Positions 17,654-25,911 of a stretch of DNA of 64,000 nt are shown piece by piece; positions within the stretch are counted from its first letter, which is position 1; each line of letters opens with the position of its first letter. Where the stretch lies: the NCBI RefSeq assembly GCF_014634745.1, contig NZ_BMBP01000002.1:310001-374000 (forward strand), given 5' to 3'. The position numbers and the translations under genes were made by a program. The notes beneath the pieces are model-generated. The model made no database searches and was not told the DNA's origin. It saw only the letters and a program-made list of their open reading frames with translations. Origin of the DNA: Leuconostoc pseudomesenteroides KCTC 3652 (lineage in GTDB: Bacteria > Bacillota > Bacilli > Lactobacillales > Lactobacillaceae).

Positions 17654-18766
17654 TTAAGATAAATTTTTTAAGGTATCAGCTTTTTGTTTCAAAATAAAAT
17701 TATCTGCAGCAACAGTATAACCCTGATAGTCTTCAATACTTGCCTCATTGATAACATTCAGATCGTCATCAAGGGTAAAAGTTTTTTTAGGCATTGCCAG
17801 ATAACGCGCTTTAAATAGTGCATTAATTGATCGCTTTGGTATTCTCATAAGACCCTCTGCATACTCAATTTCTGGATTAAAGAATATGCCCTTAAAAATA
17901 CCGCGGATAATCATTTTTGCTTTAGTAAATCTAAACTTAACATTCTTATTAAACAACACAAATCTTAAATCAAATCTAAAACCATTGATAACTGTGTGCA
18001 TGTATTCATGCTTTGAAATGCGTCTTGCCGTCAGCACACGATTTCTAAATTCAAAGTCGTAGCGCCAAAGACGTGATTCATCTTTTTCTTTCACAATATC
18101 ACCAGGCATTGTGTTTTCTTTTGATTTATGAACGGCAATTGAGTTTAAAACTGTATAACCACGATCAACATCTGCGATACGATTAGTATATTCCATATCA
18201 TCACCCCAAATAAAGTATTCCTTTTGGGGTAATCCAATCATTGCTACCATTTTGCGAGAAAACATTACCGAAACAAATGTTGAATTTACAACCTCGACAG
18301 CTGGATTTTTCGGTGTCATATACATTTGCCATGTAAAACCACGTGGCGCAGGTACATTCATCCATGAAGGATTACCCTCAAGGCTGCCCCAACGAACTTG
18401 GGAGTTAACGAATCCAACATGATCGTGTTCTTCAACAAAATCCACCAAGTGTTCAAGTGCATCGGGTTGCACAATCGTATCATCATCCATCAACCAAACA
18501 TAATCATCGTCTGTTTTTTCAGCGAAAAGGCGCACAGCTTGGTTAAATCCACCGGCGCCACCTAAATTATCTTCCGAATTGAAAACTACAAGCCGTTCAT
18601 CTTCTAAAGATGACAAATACTCTTTTGTACCATCATTCGATTTGTTATTAATTACAATAACATGATTTAAATACTTTGTTTGTCCTAATACGGCACCCAA
18701 CGATTCTTTCAGCAAATCTAGTCGATTGTATGTAACAATCGCTGCCGACACTTTTTTACCAGTCAT
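17654..18766 (-). CDS. family 2 glycosyltransferase, GlfT2-like
   Basis: 370 residues. The GT-A fold begins VSAAIVTYNRLDLLKESLGA, the DXD is in VWLMDDDTIV near residue 92, and EYFIWGDDMEYTNRIADVD follows near residue 183. The pattern is that of galactofuranosyltransferases, and UDP-Galf from glf is the likely donor. It has a longer C-terminus than its paralogue at 10107-11015, with a basic stretch FRFTKAKMIIRGIFKG that could bind membrane. It lies 12 bases downstream of the ABC permease gene. Confidence 0.87.
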   Translation of the reverse strand: MTGKKVSAAIVTYNRLDLLKESLGAVLGQTKYLNHVIVINNKSNDGTKEYLSSLEDERLVVFNSEDNLGGAGGFNQAVRLFAEKTDDDYVWLMDDDTIVQPDALEHLVDFVEEHDHVGFVNSQVRWGSLEGNPSWMNVPAPRGFTWQMYMTPKNPAVEVVNSTFVSVMFSRKMVAMIGLPQKEYFIWGDDMEYTNRIADVDRGYTVLNSIAVHKSKENTMPGDIVKEKDESRLWRYDFEFRNRVLTARRISKHEYMHTVINGFRFDLRFVLFNKNVKFRFTKAKMIIRGIFKGIFFNPEIEYAEGLMRIPKRSINALFKARYLAMPKKTFTLDDDLNVINEASIEDYQGYTVAADNFILKQKADTLKNLS

Positions 18767-18778
18767 AATATCTCCATT

Positions 18779-19606
18779 TTAAATAAAATCAATCAATTGA
18801 TCTTTGAACTTCAAGTACAAATGTGTACCTATTACAGCAAAAATGCCAATTTCCAACCAAAACATTGTCAACTGCAATGGTGAATTCCAAAACCATCTGT
18901 CAAACAGAAATGTATCACGCCACCCATTAACAATATAATAGAAAGGATTAACACGAGAAATGTAATAAATTAATGAGTTAAATGCATTGCCTTTTGCAGG
19001 TTCAAATAAAATGCCTGATACAAAGAACAACAACCGTAACACTTGGCGGATGGCTAAATCATAGTCGGGAATTAAGATATTAATTGTTGCGCTAAAAATT
19101 CCCAGGAAAAACAACATCACAAGAGCAGCAAACATATAATAGATGATTTGAATCCAGTAGATAGAGACATGAAAATGTCCTGTCAATGCCATACTAATAA
19201 ATGCAACAATTGAAATGGAACAAACTGCAGGAAATACCTGCAACACCCGAATTGTTGGTAAAACGGAAACTGGAAATTTAACATTTTTTACCATAAAAAT
19301 TTGTGTCTGAATAGAACGAATAGTATCGCTAAATCCTTGGTTTACTAAATACCAAGCGGAAAAGCCAACAGACATCCAAACAAAATATGGCGTCCCTTCA
19401 ACTGGGGCTGATTGTCGAAAACCACCACCGAATATAATTGCATAAGTTAAAACTTGAAATAACGGATCTAAAATTTCCCAAAAATTACCTAGATATTTAT
19501 GTGCATTGTTAGCCTTGGTATCATAAATTGCTAACCGAATAGCCATACCTAAATAATTAACCTGCTCAACAACTAAACTAAATATTGATTTGATCATTAT
19601 CCACAT
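18779..19606 (-). CDS. ABC-2 type polysaccharide/teichoic acid exporter permease
   Basis: 275-residue membrane protein with six spans of the ABC-2 permease type. It carries YLGNFWEILDPLFQVLTYAIIFGGGFR and YFVWMSVGFSAWYLV near the N-terminus and NPFYYIVNGWRDTFLF before the last spans, as in TagG/Wzm. It exports a completed lipid-linked glycan across the membrane together with the ATPase encoded 8 bases upstream. A GTG- or ATG-type alternative start three codons downstream (MIKSIF) is possible. Transport by an ABC pair distinguishes this cluster from the Wzx/Wzy locus further on. Confidence 0.92.
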   Translation of the reverse strand: MWIMIKSIFSLVVEQVNYLGMAIRLAIYDTKANNAHKYLGNFWEILDPLFQVLTYAIIFGGGFRQSAPVEGTPYFVWMSVGFSAWYLVNQGFSDTIRSIQTQIFMVKNVKFPVSVLPTIRVLQVFPAVCSISIVAFISMALTGHFHVSIYWIQIIYYMFAALVMLFFLGIFSATINILIPDYDLAIRQVLRLLFFVSGILFEPAKGNAFNSLIYYISRVNPFYYIVNGWRDTFLFDRWFWNSPLQLTMFWLEIGIFAVIGTHLYLKFKDQLIDFI

Positions 19607-19613
19607 TGTGCTA

Positions 19614-20594
19614 TCATCCCTTCAACAAATAGTTATATACAACTAGTGCCATTAAACCAAACAACACTGTTAAAGCAGTATAAAGTGGAATCGCTTTAAA
19701 GCCTTGGAAACTTCTGATTGCAGTTCTGGCTTCAACATCTTCTTTGTTATGACCATTTAGCGATAATTTATCTTGCAATTGCGCTAACGTAAAAATTTGT
19801 TGGTTATGCTTTTGGTTTGATACAAAAGTATCACGTTCTTCATCTGACATCGCATTTAAGTCTTTAACGAACGTTTCATATTCATCAGTGACTTGTTTCA
19901 TTGGACCAAAATCACGCATTTCACCATATTGAATCCACATCACTTTATTGGTGAATTCGCGAACTTGTTCTAAATCGTGAGACACAAAAAAAATTGTCTT
20001 TTTTTCGGCAATAAACTCACGTATTTTACTAAGTGCTTTATTCGAAAAATTGGAATCTCCAACCGATAAAGCCTCATCGACGATTAAAATATCAGGATCA
20101 TTGTGCGTAACAATTGAAAATCCTAATTTTGCACGCATACCATTCGAGTAATCCTTAACTGGTTGATCAATAAATTCACCGAGTTCTGAAAACTCAATAA
20201 TATCAGGCATTGCCTCATCAATCTCTTTATTCGTTTTTCCCATCATTAGTTGTTTCAAACGAATATTTTCACGCCCTGTAAGGTCCCAATTAAGGCCTTC
20301 ATTAATAGCTACAACACCAATACTGCCATTTAGTTCTAGGGTCCCCGAAGTTTGTGGAATAACACCACTTAAAATATTGAGCAAAGTTGATTTACCGGAA
20401 CCATTCGTTCCAACAATGCCCACAACGTCACCTGGTTCAACGTCGAATGATAATCCACGTAATGCCCAGAAATTAGCATCTGCAGTGTTTCCTAAAAAAG
20501 TTGATTTAAGCTTTTCTGATTGGTTAGCGTAAAGTTGAAAATTTTTAGTAATTGATCTGGCACTGACCATATATTGTTTTTTTGTATTATCCAT
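19614..20594 (-). CDS. ABC transporter ATP-binding subunit (TagH/Wzt-like)
   Basis: 326 residues. Walker A is GTNGSGKST, the signature is KDYSNGMRAKLGFS, Walker B is ILIVDEALSVGD, and the H-loop is FFVSHD. After the ATPase domain (about 1-235) a soluble linker is followed by a single C-terminal membrane span (ALTVLFGLMALVVYNYLL), as in TagH. The ATG at 20594 follows AGGA; an upstream GTG frame lacks a ribosome site. It is the first gene of the ABC-dependent operon. It powers glycan export through the adjacent permease. Confidence 0.92.
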   Translation of the reverse strand: MDNTKKQYMVSARSITKNFQLYANQSEKLKSTFLGNTADANFWALRGLSFDVEPGDVVGIVGTNGSGKSTLLNILSGVIPQTSGTLELNGSIGVVAINEGLNWDLTGRENIRLKQLMMGKTNKEIDEAMPDIIEFSELGEFIDQPVKDYSNGMRAKLGFSIVTHNDPDILIVDEALSVGDSNFSNKALSKIREFIAEKKTIFFVSHDLEQVREFTNKVMWIQYGEMRDFGPMKQVTDEYETFVKDLNAMSDEERDTFVSNQKHNQQIFTLAQLQDKLSLNGHNKEDVEARTAIRSFQGFKAIPLYTALTVLFGLMALVVYNYLLKG

Positions 20595-20709
20595 AATTAT
20601 CCTAATTGTGGTAAGAGTGAAAACCACATAGTATTATATTACCATATTCTCTCATAAAAATCTGAATGCCAACAATAATAATAGATTAACTGCGTGATTA
20701 CTTATAGAA

Positions 20710-20757
20710 GTTAAATGGCATAATCTATTAAATATTTAATAGATTATGCCATTTAAC
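20710..20757. repeat. 48-base perfect palindrome
   Basis: Each 24-base arm is the exact reverse complement of the other; the left arm reads GTTAAATGGCATAATCTATT plus AAAT. It lies 28 bases after the GH25 stop (minus direction) and before the ABC ATPase gene. There is no T run on either side, so it is not a textbook terminator, though it may stop or stabilise RNA. Confidence 0.9.
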
Positions 20758-20784
20758 ATGTTAGCATTTATATCGCGGCATTTT

Positions 20785-21945
20785 TTATTTCTTGGTCACA
20801 TCCTGCTCAGCAACGTGTACACTGTGTACGCCGTTTGAATACTGAATATCATATTCCCACGCTGAATTTGAATAAGCCTTTGGTTTCGCTGAAACCACTG
20901 TGCCCACCCAATCTCGCCGATTGACGAGTGTATAACCATTAGTTTCTGACCAGGCATTACTTGCTATTTTAACTGTTTGACCTACACTATATTTTGCTGC
21001 CGCAATGGTGGTCACATCTTGCTCGGCAACGTGTACACTGTGTATGCCGTTTGAATACTGAATATCATATTCCCACGCTGAATTTGAATAAGCCTTTGGT
21101 TTCGCTGAAACCACTGTGCCCACCCAATCTCGCCGATTGACGAGTGTATAACCATTAGTTTCTGACCAGGCATTACTTGCTATTTTAACAACATCCCCAA
21201 CCTTATACTTGACAACTTGTGTAATCAAATTCGTATAATCAATCGAAACATCAAAAGTGCCACTAACACCTGGGAAACTTGTATTGCTGTTCCACTGCCA
21301 CATACCATATGTTGTGTTCCACAATGAATTGCTGCTTGGCGCAAAAGGATATTGTGCTATCCACGCCCTATTATTTCCTATGTACGAAAAATTCAGTCCA
21401 GTTGTGTTTTTATAGTAAAGGCCTGTATATGTTGACGTATTGGAAAATCCCGTCGCTTTGACTTGCGTGTTGAATGCCTTTGCATTGTTAGTCACATTAT
21501 TCGTCATTGTGTAGGTGTCTTCCAAATCATCAACCATTAGGGTGTCAGACGGCAGTTTCAAAGACTTAGCGTAATCAGTAAAGTACTTTGCTTCAGATTG
21601 CGCACTAGATTGTGACGTATACCAAGAATAATGATAAGCACCAATCTTGAGCCCGGCGGCTTTTGCATTCGCAATTTGAGTTGCAGCATACGGATTTCGA
21701 TATGAAGTAGCTTCCGTTAATTTGACAATTACAGCACCTACACCATATTGATGCATTTTTTGAAACGAAGCAACAGAAATATTACCATTGTTAGATGAAA
21801 CGTCGACAACGTCCATTCTTGGTAGTCCTGACGTTCCAGCAGTGATAGCTGGAATGCTATCAGCAGCATAAACTAAATTTGACTTCAATGACAAGGCTGT
21901 TGCAATTGTCACAATTACACCAGCGATAATAGACGATTTTTTCAT
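20785..21945 (-). CDS. secreted GH25 muramidase with two C-terminal wall-binding repeats
   Basis: Cleaves peptidoglycan between MurNAc and GlcNAc outside the cell. The 386 residues consist of a signal peptide (1-27, ending VYAAD), then a GH25 domain (about 43-235). That domain has MDVVDVSSNNG (catalytic Asp), AYHYSWY and LMVDDLEDTYT (catalytic acidic pair). Two nearly identical modules of about 60 residues follow, each YxVGxxVKIASNAWSETNGY to HSVHVAEQDVT, probably SH3-like wall binders. The ATG follows AGGAG. It is adjacent to surface-glycan genes, so a role in wall turnover or separation is likely. The repeats are almost identical at DNA level. Confidence 0.92.
   Translation of the reverse strand: MKKSSIIAGVIVTIATALSLKSNLVYAADSIPAITAGTSGLPRMDVVDVSSNNGNISVASFQKMHQYGVGAVIVKLTEATSYRNPYAATQIANAKAAGLKIGAYHYSWYTSQSSAQSEAKYFTDYAKSLKLPSDTLMVDDLEDTYTMTNNVTNNAKAFNTQVKATGFSNTSTYTGLYYKNTTGLNFSYIGNNRAWIAQYPFAPSSNSLWNTTYGMWQWNSNTSFPGVSGTFDVSIDYTNLITQVVKYKVGDVVKIASNAWSETNGYTLVNRRDWVGTVVSAKPKAYSNSAWEYDIQYSNGIHSVHVAEQDVTTIAAAKYSVGQTVKIASNAWSETNGYTLVNRRDWVGTVVSAKPKAYSNSAWEYDIQYSNGVHSVHVAEQDVTKK
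20794..20973 (-). repeat. direct repeat copy in GH25 gene (C-terminal module)
   Basis: About 180 bases nearly identical to 21010-21189 with a period of 216 bases. It encodes the second wall-binding module. The few differences I see include CCTGCTCAGC against CTTGCTCGGC and GTACGCC against GTATGCC. Confidence 0.9.
21010..21189 (-). repeat. direct repeat copy in GH25 gene (first module)
   Basis: Partner of 20794-20973. The near identity points to recent duplication or homogenisation and could allow module loss or gain by recombination. Confidence 0.9.
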
Positions 21946-21984
21946 AGATATTTGCTCCTTAAACTTTGATCTGTTCCGTACATT

Positions 21985-22443
21985 TTATTGATGATAATTA
22001 GCTTTAGCATAATCAATGACTGACATATTTTGTTGCGATGACTCTGTGATAATTTTTTTGATATCACTTGGCCCCCATTTGTCGGCAGGCAATCCAGCAC
22101 GAATCAGTTCTTGACGAACTTGAGTAATCATTTCAGCAGTAACTTCTGTACCTTGAGCTGTTTTGTTAGGATTATAACTTGCTGTATTTGGATCGTTTGC
22201 CACTGAACTTGACGTTCCCTGAGAATTTATATGACCCGATGATTCACTAGTACTCGATGATTGTTTTTGTGACAAACTCGATGAAATACCTTGTGTTGAG
22301 GAAGATTTAGAAGTTTTTTTCATTTTACTTTCTCTAGGGGTTGATACGTTTTCTAAACCTTGTGATTGATTGAAATGGGCATACAGTAGCACAGACACCA
22401 TAGTTACAACAATGCCAACAGCGATCATTATATTCTTTTTCAT
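21985..22443 (-). CDS. membrane-anchored Ser-rich extracytoplasmic protein, unrecognised
   Basis: 152 residues: a basic start and one hydrophobic segment (about 5-23), a Ser/Thr/Gln-rich stretch (about 40-85), then a folded-looking tail (about 98-152) with VTAEMITQVRQELIRAGL and WGPSDIKKIITESSQQNMS. No cleavage signal is evident, so it is probably a signal-anchored protein with its tail at the wall. It sits between the GH25 gene and a GtrB-like gene on the same strand. I do not recognise a family; the C-terminal part could be a small helical domain. Confidence 0.72.
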   Translation of the reverse strand: MKKNIMIAVGIVVTMVSVLLYAHFNQSQGLENVSTPRESKMKKTSKSSSTQGISSSLSQKQSSSTSESSGHINSQGTSSSVANDPNTASYNPNKTAQGTEVTAEMITQVRQELIRAGLPADKWGPSDIKKIITESSQQNMSVIDYAKANYHQ

Positions 22444-22663
22444 TTAATTTACCCTCTCCATCAAAAATATTTACCAATTAACTTGTTTAGTTTAGCATAG
22501 TTTATGGCGTGTTTTCTTGTATTACATAATTTTTTCCTGACCATGCTAATCATTTCATAGCTGAGTATTGTTCAAACGAAAATATTCCCTTTAAAATAAG
22601 ACCATTTTTACCGTGATGTATGAACACTATTTGTACAATTAATAAGTCCATTAAAAATATTTA

Positions 22664-23626
22664 TTATTTTTTATCTAGATTGTTTTTCAATAAATTATCT
22701 TGAATAATAAACCTTGGACGTCCCTTAACTTCATTAAATACTTTTCCAACATATTCACCAATTACATACAAGCCAATGAGTTGTACACCGCCGATAAACC
22801 AAATCGAAACCATCAGAGATGACCATCCTGCTATTGTTTCTCCTGATATATACTCCCAAACCGTGTATGCCAACATAAACAAAGATACCAAAATAGTTAC
22901 TAATCCCATCGCTAAGACAAATTGCATCGGTGCAACAGAAAAAGAGGTGATGCCTTCCCATGCAAAGGACAACATCTTGCGCAGTGGGTATTTTGTAGTC
23001 CCCACTTCTCTTTCTTTTCTAGCATAGTACACTGTGGTGCTTGGAAAACCAATTGTTGGCACGATTCCTCTCAAAAAAAGGTTTTTTTCTTTGTAAGTCA
23101 ATAAATGTTCTACCGATCGTTTAGACATCAGCCTATAATCAGCCACCTGAGGAATCATTTGGACACCAATCTTCTTCATAATTTTATAAAAAGCAGAAGC
23201 ACTTTTTTTCTTGAAAGCAGTATCCGTGTCACGATTGTTTCTAGCGCCATACACAATATCAAAACCCTTAGCATGCGCTTCGAGCATTTCAATAATTGCC
23301 CCCACATCGTCTTGTAAATCTGCATCAATCGTAATAAAAACATCTCCAAAATTTAAAGTCGCAGATAACCCTGCAATGATTGCACTTTGATGCCCAAAAT
23401 TACGACTCAAATTGACGCCTGTTATTACATTATTAGTTTTGTTAAATTTCTCAATAACCGTCCAAGTATTGTCAGACGATCCATCATTGACCACTACTAC
23501 TTTACTTTGGATGTCAATTATTTTTTGTTTTATTAATCTTTCAACAAGTTCTCCTAAAATATCAAGCGTTTTAGGTAGTGCCTCTTCTTCATTATAGGCA
23601 GGGACAACAATCATCAAACGTTCCAT
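22664..23626 (-). CDS. GtrB-like polyprenyl-phosphate glycosyltransferase (second copy)
   Basis: 320 residues with an N-terminal GT-A domain (MIVVPAYNEEEALPKTL), ITIDADLQDDVGAI as the DXD near residue 98, VADYRLMSKRSV, and two C-terminal spans. Same family as 13953-14915, with conserved DYRxMS and FxxxVPLT/APMQFV segments. It makes an undecaprenyl-phosphate sugar for extracytoplasmic glycosylation. An upstream GTG is in frame at 23629, but AGAGGAG lies 8 bases from the ATG at 23626, which I prefer. No GtrA gene is adjacent, so it may share the one at 9675. Confidence 0.88.
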   Translation of the reverse strand: MERLMIVVPAYNEEEALPKTLDILGELVERLIKQKIIDIQSKVVVVNDGSSDNTWTVIEKFNKTNNVITGVNLSRNFGHQSAIIAGLSATLNFGDVFITIDADLQDDVGAIIEMLEAHAKGFDIVYGARNNRDTDTAFKKKSASAFYKIMKKIGVQMIPQVADYRLMSKRSVEHLLTYKEKNLFLRGIVPTIGFPSTTVYYARKEREVGTTKYPLRKMLSFAWEGITSFSVAPMQFVLAMGLVTILVSLFMLAYTVWEYISGETIAGWSSLMVSIWFIGGVQLIGLYVIGEYVGKVFNEVKGRPRFIIQDNLLKNNLDKK

Positions 23627-23957
23627 CACTCCATCTCCTCTATTTTATCAAAATTAATCTAAAAACCTATATGTGTACTATTAATGATGATTATAACATA
23701 TAAATTTTGATAATATATACTGATTATGGAATTATTCAACTATAAACGCAACAATATGCGCAATATTATTCATGGAAATTTTTAGGTTACGGAAAATAAA
23801 TACGACATCACAGAAAGAAATTCGTCTTATGCGATCACGGCTGATTTTTCTAATGTGATACTTACTTATCAAATAAATATCTGTCTAATCAACAAAAAAA
23901 TTATATATTACAATAACATTCATTATCAAGCAGTAAAAAAATCTGCTCACGCAGATT
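23627..23957. other. intergenic region with GtrB-like promoter and Rgg terminator
   Basis: No gene seen. A minus-strand extended -10, TGTTATAAT (23690-23698), has no -35 match and probably drives the GtrB-like gene. The far end holds the regulator's terminator (23934-23959). The rest is A+T-rich without further recognisable structure. Confidence 0.6.
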
Positions 23958-23959
23958 TT
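23934..23959 (-). terminator. terminator of the Rgg-like gene
   Basis: On the minus strand, stem AAATCTGC / GCAGATTT with loop GTGA is followed by a T run. It overlaps the stop codon of the regulator. Confidence 0.85.
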
Positions 23960-24869
23960 AAAAATAATTTTGGCATTCATCACGACCACAATCAAAGCTT
24001 TGTTTGAAAGCCTCGAAAGAATCTAGAAATAGCATTTCAAAGCGATATTGTCCTGTCGCAGGTAAAAAATAGGACATCGCAGAAAAAATGTTATTATATA
24101 AAGCCTCGGCCTGGGCATCTTCTTGTGTGATAATAAGTGCAACAACTTCCGTCAGCCTTAAAAGCAAGACTGAATACATGTCATCAACAACATCTTTTAG
24201 TTGTTGCGTCAGATGAATAATTTTTTCAGCTAGATCTTTGGCATCATGTTTCATGCACAGCGCAATCATGTTAAATCTAATCATCAATAGTTGTTGAATT
24301 GACTCTGATTTATTACGATACATCGCGTTAAAATCTCGCCGTGAAAACAGCCGCTCACAATCTAAATAAACGCCATAAATATAATTAAAATTTTGCGATA
24401 TACTAATCAAATTGATAAACAAATTCATTTCATCAGCGGTGTAATAGTCTAATTTATCAAAGACGAGCTCACGTGACACATCTTGTATTATATCAATCTT
24501 GTCAGGCAATTCGCCCTCATATTGTGCCTGTACAATGAAATCAGCCAAAACAACAGCCGTTTGATGGATACCAAGGTCGCACAAATAATCGGTTAATTTG
24601 TCTGTTCCAAAATGCTTAATCGTGTTGTATTCTGTGTTGATATTGCGTTGTGAGTTATCCGCCGCGTCGTGATACTCGTCAATGACATTATCAATATCAA
24701 TATTTAAATGTTTGATCAAACAAACAAAACTGGTGGCACCTAGTTCATGTTTACCATTAAAAAAATCATAAAGTGAACTCTTCGACAATTTTGTTTCATC
24801 AACTACTTGTTTAATCGAAATATTACGTTGTGACAAATAATATTTCATTGCTGGACCTAAATTACTCAT
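23958..24869 (-). CDS. Rgg/GadR/MutR-like transcriptional regulator
   Basis: 303 residues. The N-terminal XRE-type helix-turn-helix (about 1-65) is MKYYLSQRNISIKQVVDETKLSKSSLYDFFNG. A long all-helical C-terminus follows, of the TPR-like Rgg type, with AMSYFLPATGQYRFEMLFLDSFEAFKQSF at the end. In this family the C-terminal domain binds short peptides and controls DNA binding. The ATG at 24869 lies inside the end of the upstream Ig-domain gene (8-base overlap), so the two proteins are likely made together. A degraded copy of the same C-terminus exists at 34705-34775. Likely targets are the neighbouring surface genes, by inference. Confidence 0.85.
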   Translation of the reverse strand: MSNLGPAMKYYLSQRNISIKQVVDETKLSKSSLYDFFNGKHELGATSFVCLIKHLNIDIDNVIDEYHDAADNSQRNINTEYNTIKHFGTDKLTDYLCDLGIHQTAVVLADFIVQAQYEGELPDKIDIIQDVSRELVFDKLDYYTADEMNLFINLISISQNFNYIYGVYLDCERLFSRRDFNAMYRNKSESIQQLLMIRFNMIALCMKHDAKDLAEKIIHLTQQLKDVVDDMYSVLLLRLTEVVALIITQEDAQAEALYNNIFSAMSYFLPATGQYRFEMLFLDSFEAFKQSFDCGRDECQNYF

Positions 24870-25626
24870 CAACTATTACCATTTGTACATTGTCATTTTG
24901 CCGATTAAATACTTTTACTTCAAATTGTGTGAATTTTCGGTTTAACTCAACTTCGCCAGTTTTGGCCAATATTTGCAATTCATTTGTTGTGATATCAAAA
25001 AAAGCTTTTTCAGTGTGATCATTAATTTTGCCAACTAGTTTCACTTTATGCCGTTTTTGTTGACTGCGCCATAACAATCCAGAACCAACTAATGAGAAAA
25101 TTGATTGTTTAACCTTTGGAAAACGTGAATTGACCACTGCCGCCCCACCAACAGTAATGCCAATCGTACCACTTAGCCATAAAAAAACAGCCATCCATGA
25201 AAAGCTCTGATTTTTTTTGTTGTTTTGTGATTGATAGGTTGTTTCTGAGGAACTTGAGTGGCTATCGAGACTTGATACTGTAGTGGTTTGCGAACTACTC
25301 TCTTCGATCACATCAGCTGTTGTGATAGTACGTTTTGTCGGCTGACTTTTTTTACCATCCTTATTCACTGCGGTCACATAAACTGTGTCGCCCACTGATA
25401 AGCCGCTGATATCAGCGCTATAATGCCCAGAACTATTAGGTGTCACGTTAATCACCTTACCACTTGGTAAACTAATCTCAATTGTATCTTTGGGGTCAGA
25501 AGTACCAGAAACTGTGGCTATACCATTTTGCGTATTTGTGTCATCATTGGCTGAAACAGTCGAAAACGTAAATGAAGTGATCGCTATAACCATAATTGAC
25601 AATAATAATTTACGTATTTTAATCAC
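24862..25626 (-). CDS. membrane protein with extracellular Ig-like domain and cytoplasmic tail
   Basis: 254 residues: a signal peptide (1-27, cleavage near STVSAND), and a bacterial Ig-like domain (about 35-105) with GTSDPKDTIEISLPSG and HYSADISGLSVGDTVYVTAVNKDGKKS. A Ser/Thr linker (105-140) and one membrane span (about 144-164) come next. A basic-to-mixed cytoplasmic tail of about 85 residues has beta-rich KVKLVGKINDHTEKAFFDITTNEL. The tail coding region overlaps the Rgg-like gene. A receptor or anchor working with that regulator is possible but not demonstrated. I do not recognise the tail domain. Confidence 0.78.
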   Translation of the reverse strand: MIKIRKLLLSIMVIAITSFTFSTVSANDDTNTQNGIATVSGTSDPKDTIEISLPSGKVINVTPNSSGHYSADISGLSVGDTVYVTAVNKDGKKSQPTKRTITTADVIEESSSQTTTVSSLDSHSSSSETTYQSQNNKKNQSFSWMAVFLWLSGTIGITVGGAAVVNSRFPKVKQSIFSLVGSGLLWRSQQKRHKVKLVGKINDHTEKAFFDITTNELQILAKTGEVELNRKFTQFEVKVFNRQNDNVQMVIVDE

Positions 25627-25911
25627 TCCTAACTCATACTATAAACTGATTGATGATTGCCAGCTTAACCGCATTTTTCAATATGTGTAACGGCGTCAGT
25701 GAAATTTAATCAATTATAATAACATTAATAATATTATCACCATTGATTATTCTATCATAGCTAAACTTGATTAGGTTAATCTTTTTTACTATTATCAAGT
25801 ATAAACGCTATATTTCAGACTTAGCTACTATTCTGAATTTATGTACAGCCAAACTCTAATGAGTTTAGCCTTGATACCAATACTTAATAAATCAAAATTT
25901 CAAATTGTTTA

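Noticed and set aside
25850-25872. Hairpin AAACTC/GAGTTT after the adhesin gene as a terminator
   Set aside because: The stem is short and no T run follows on the minus strand.
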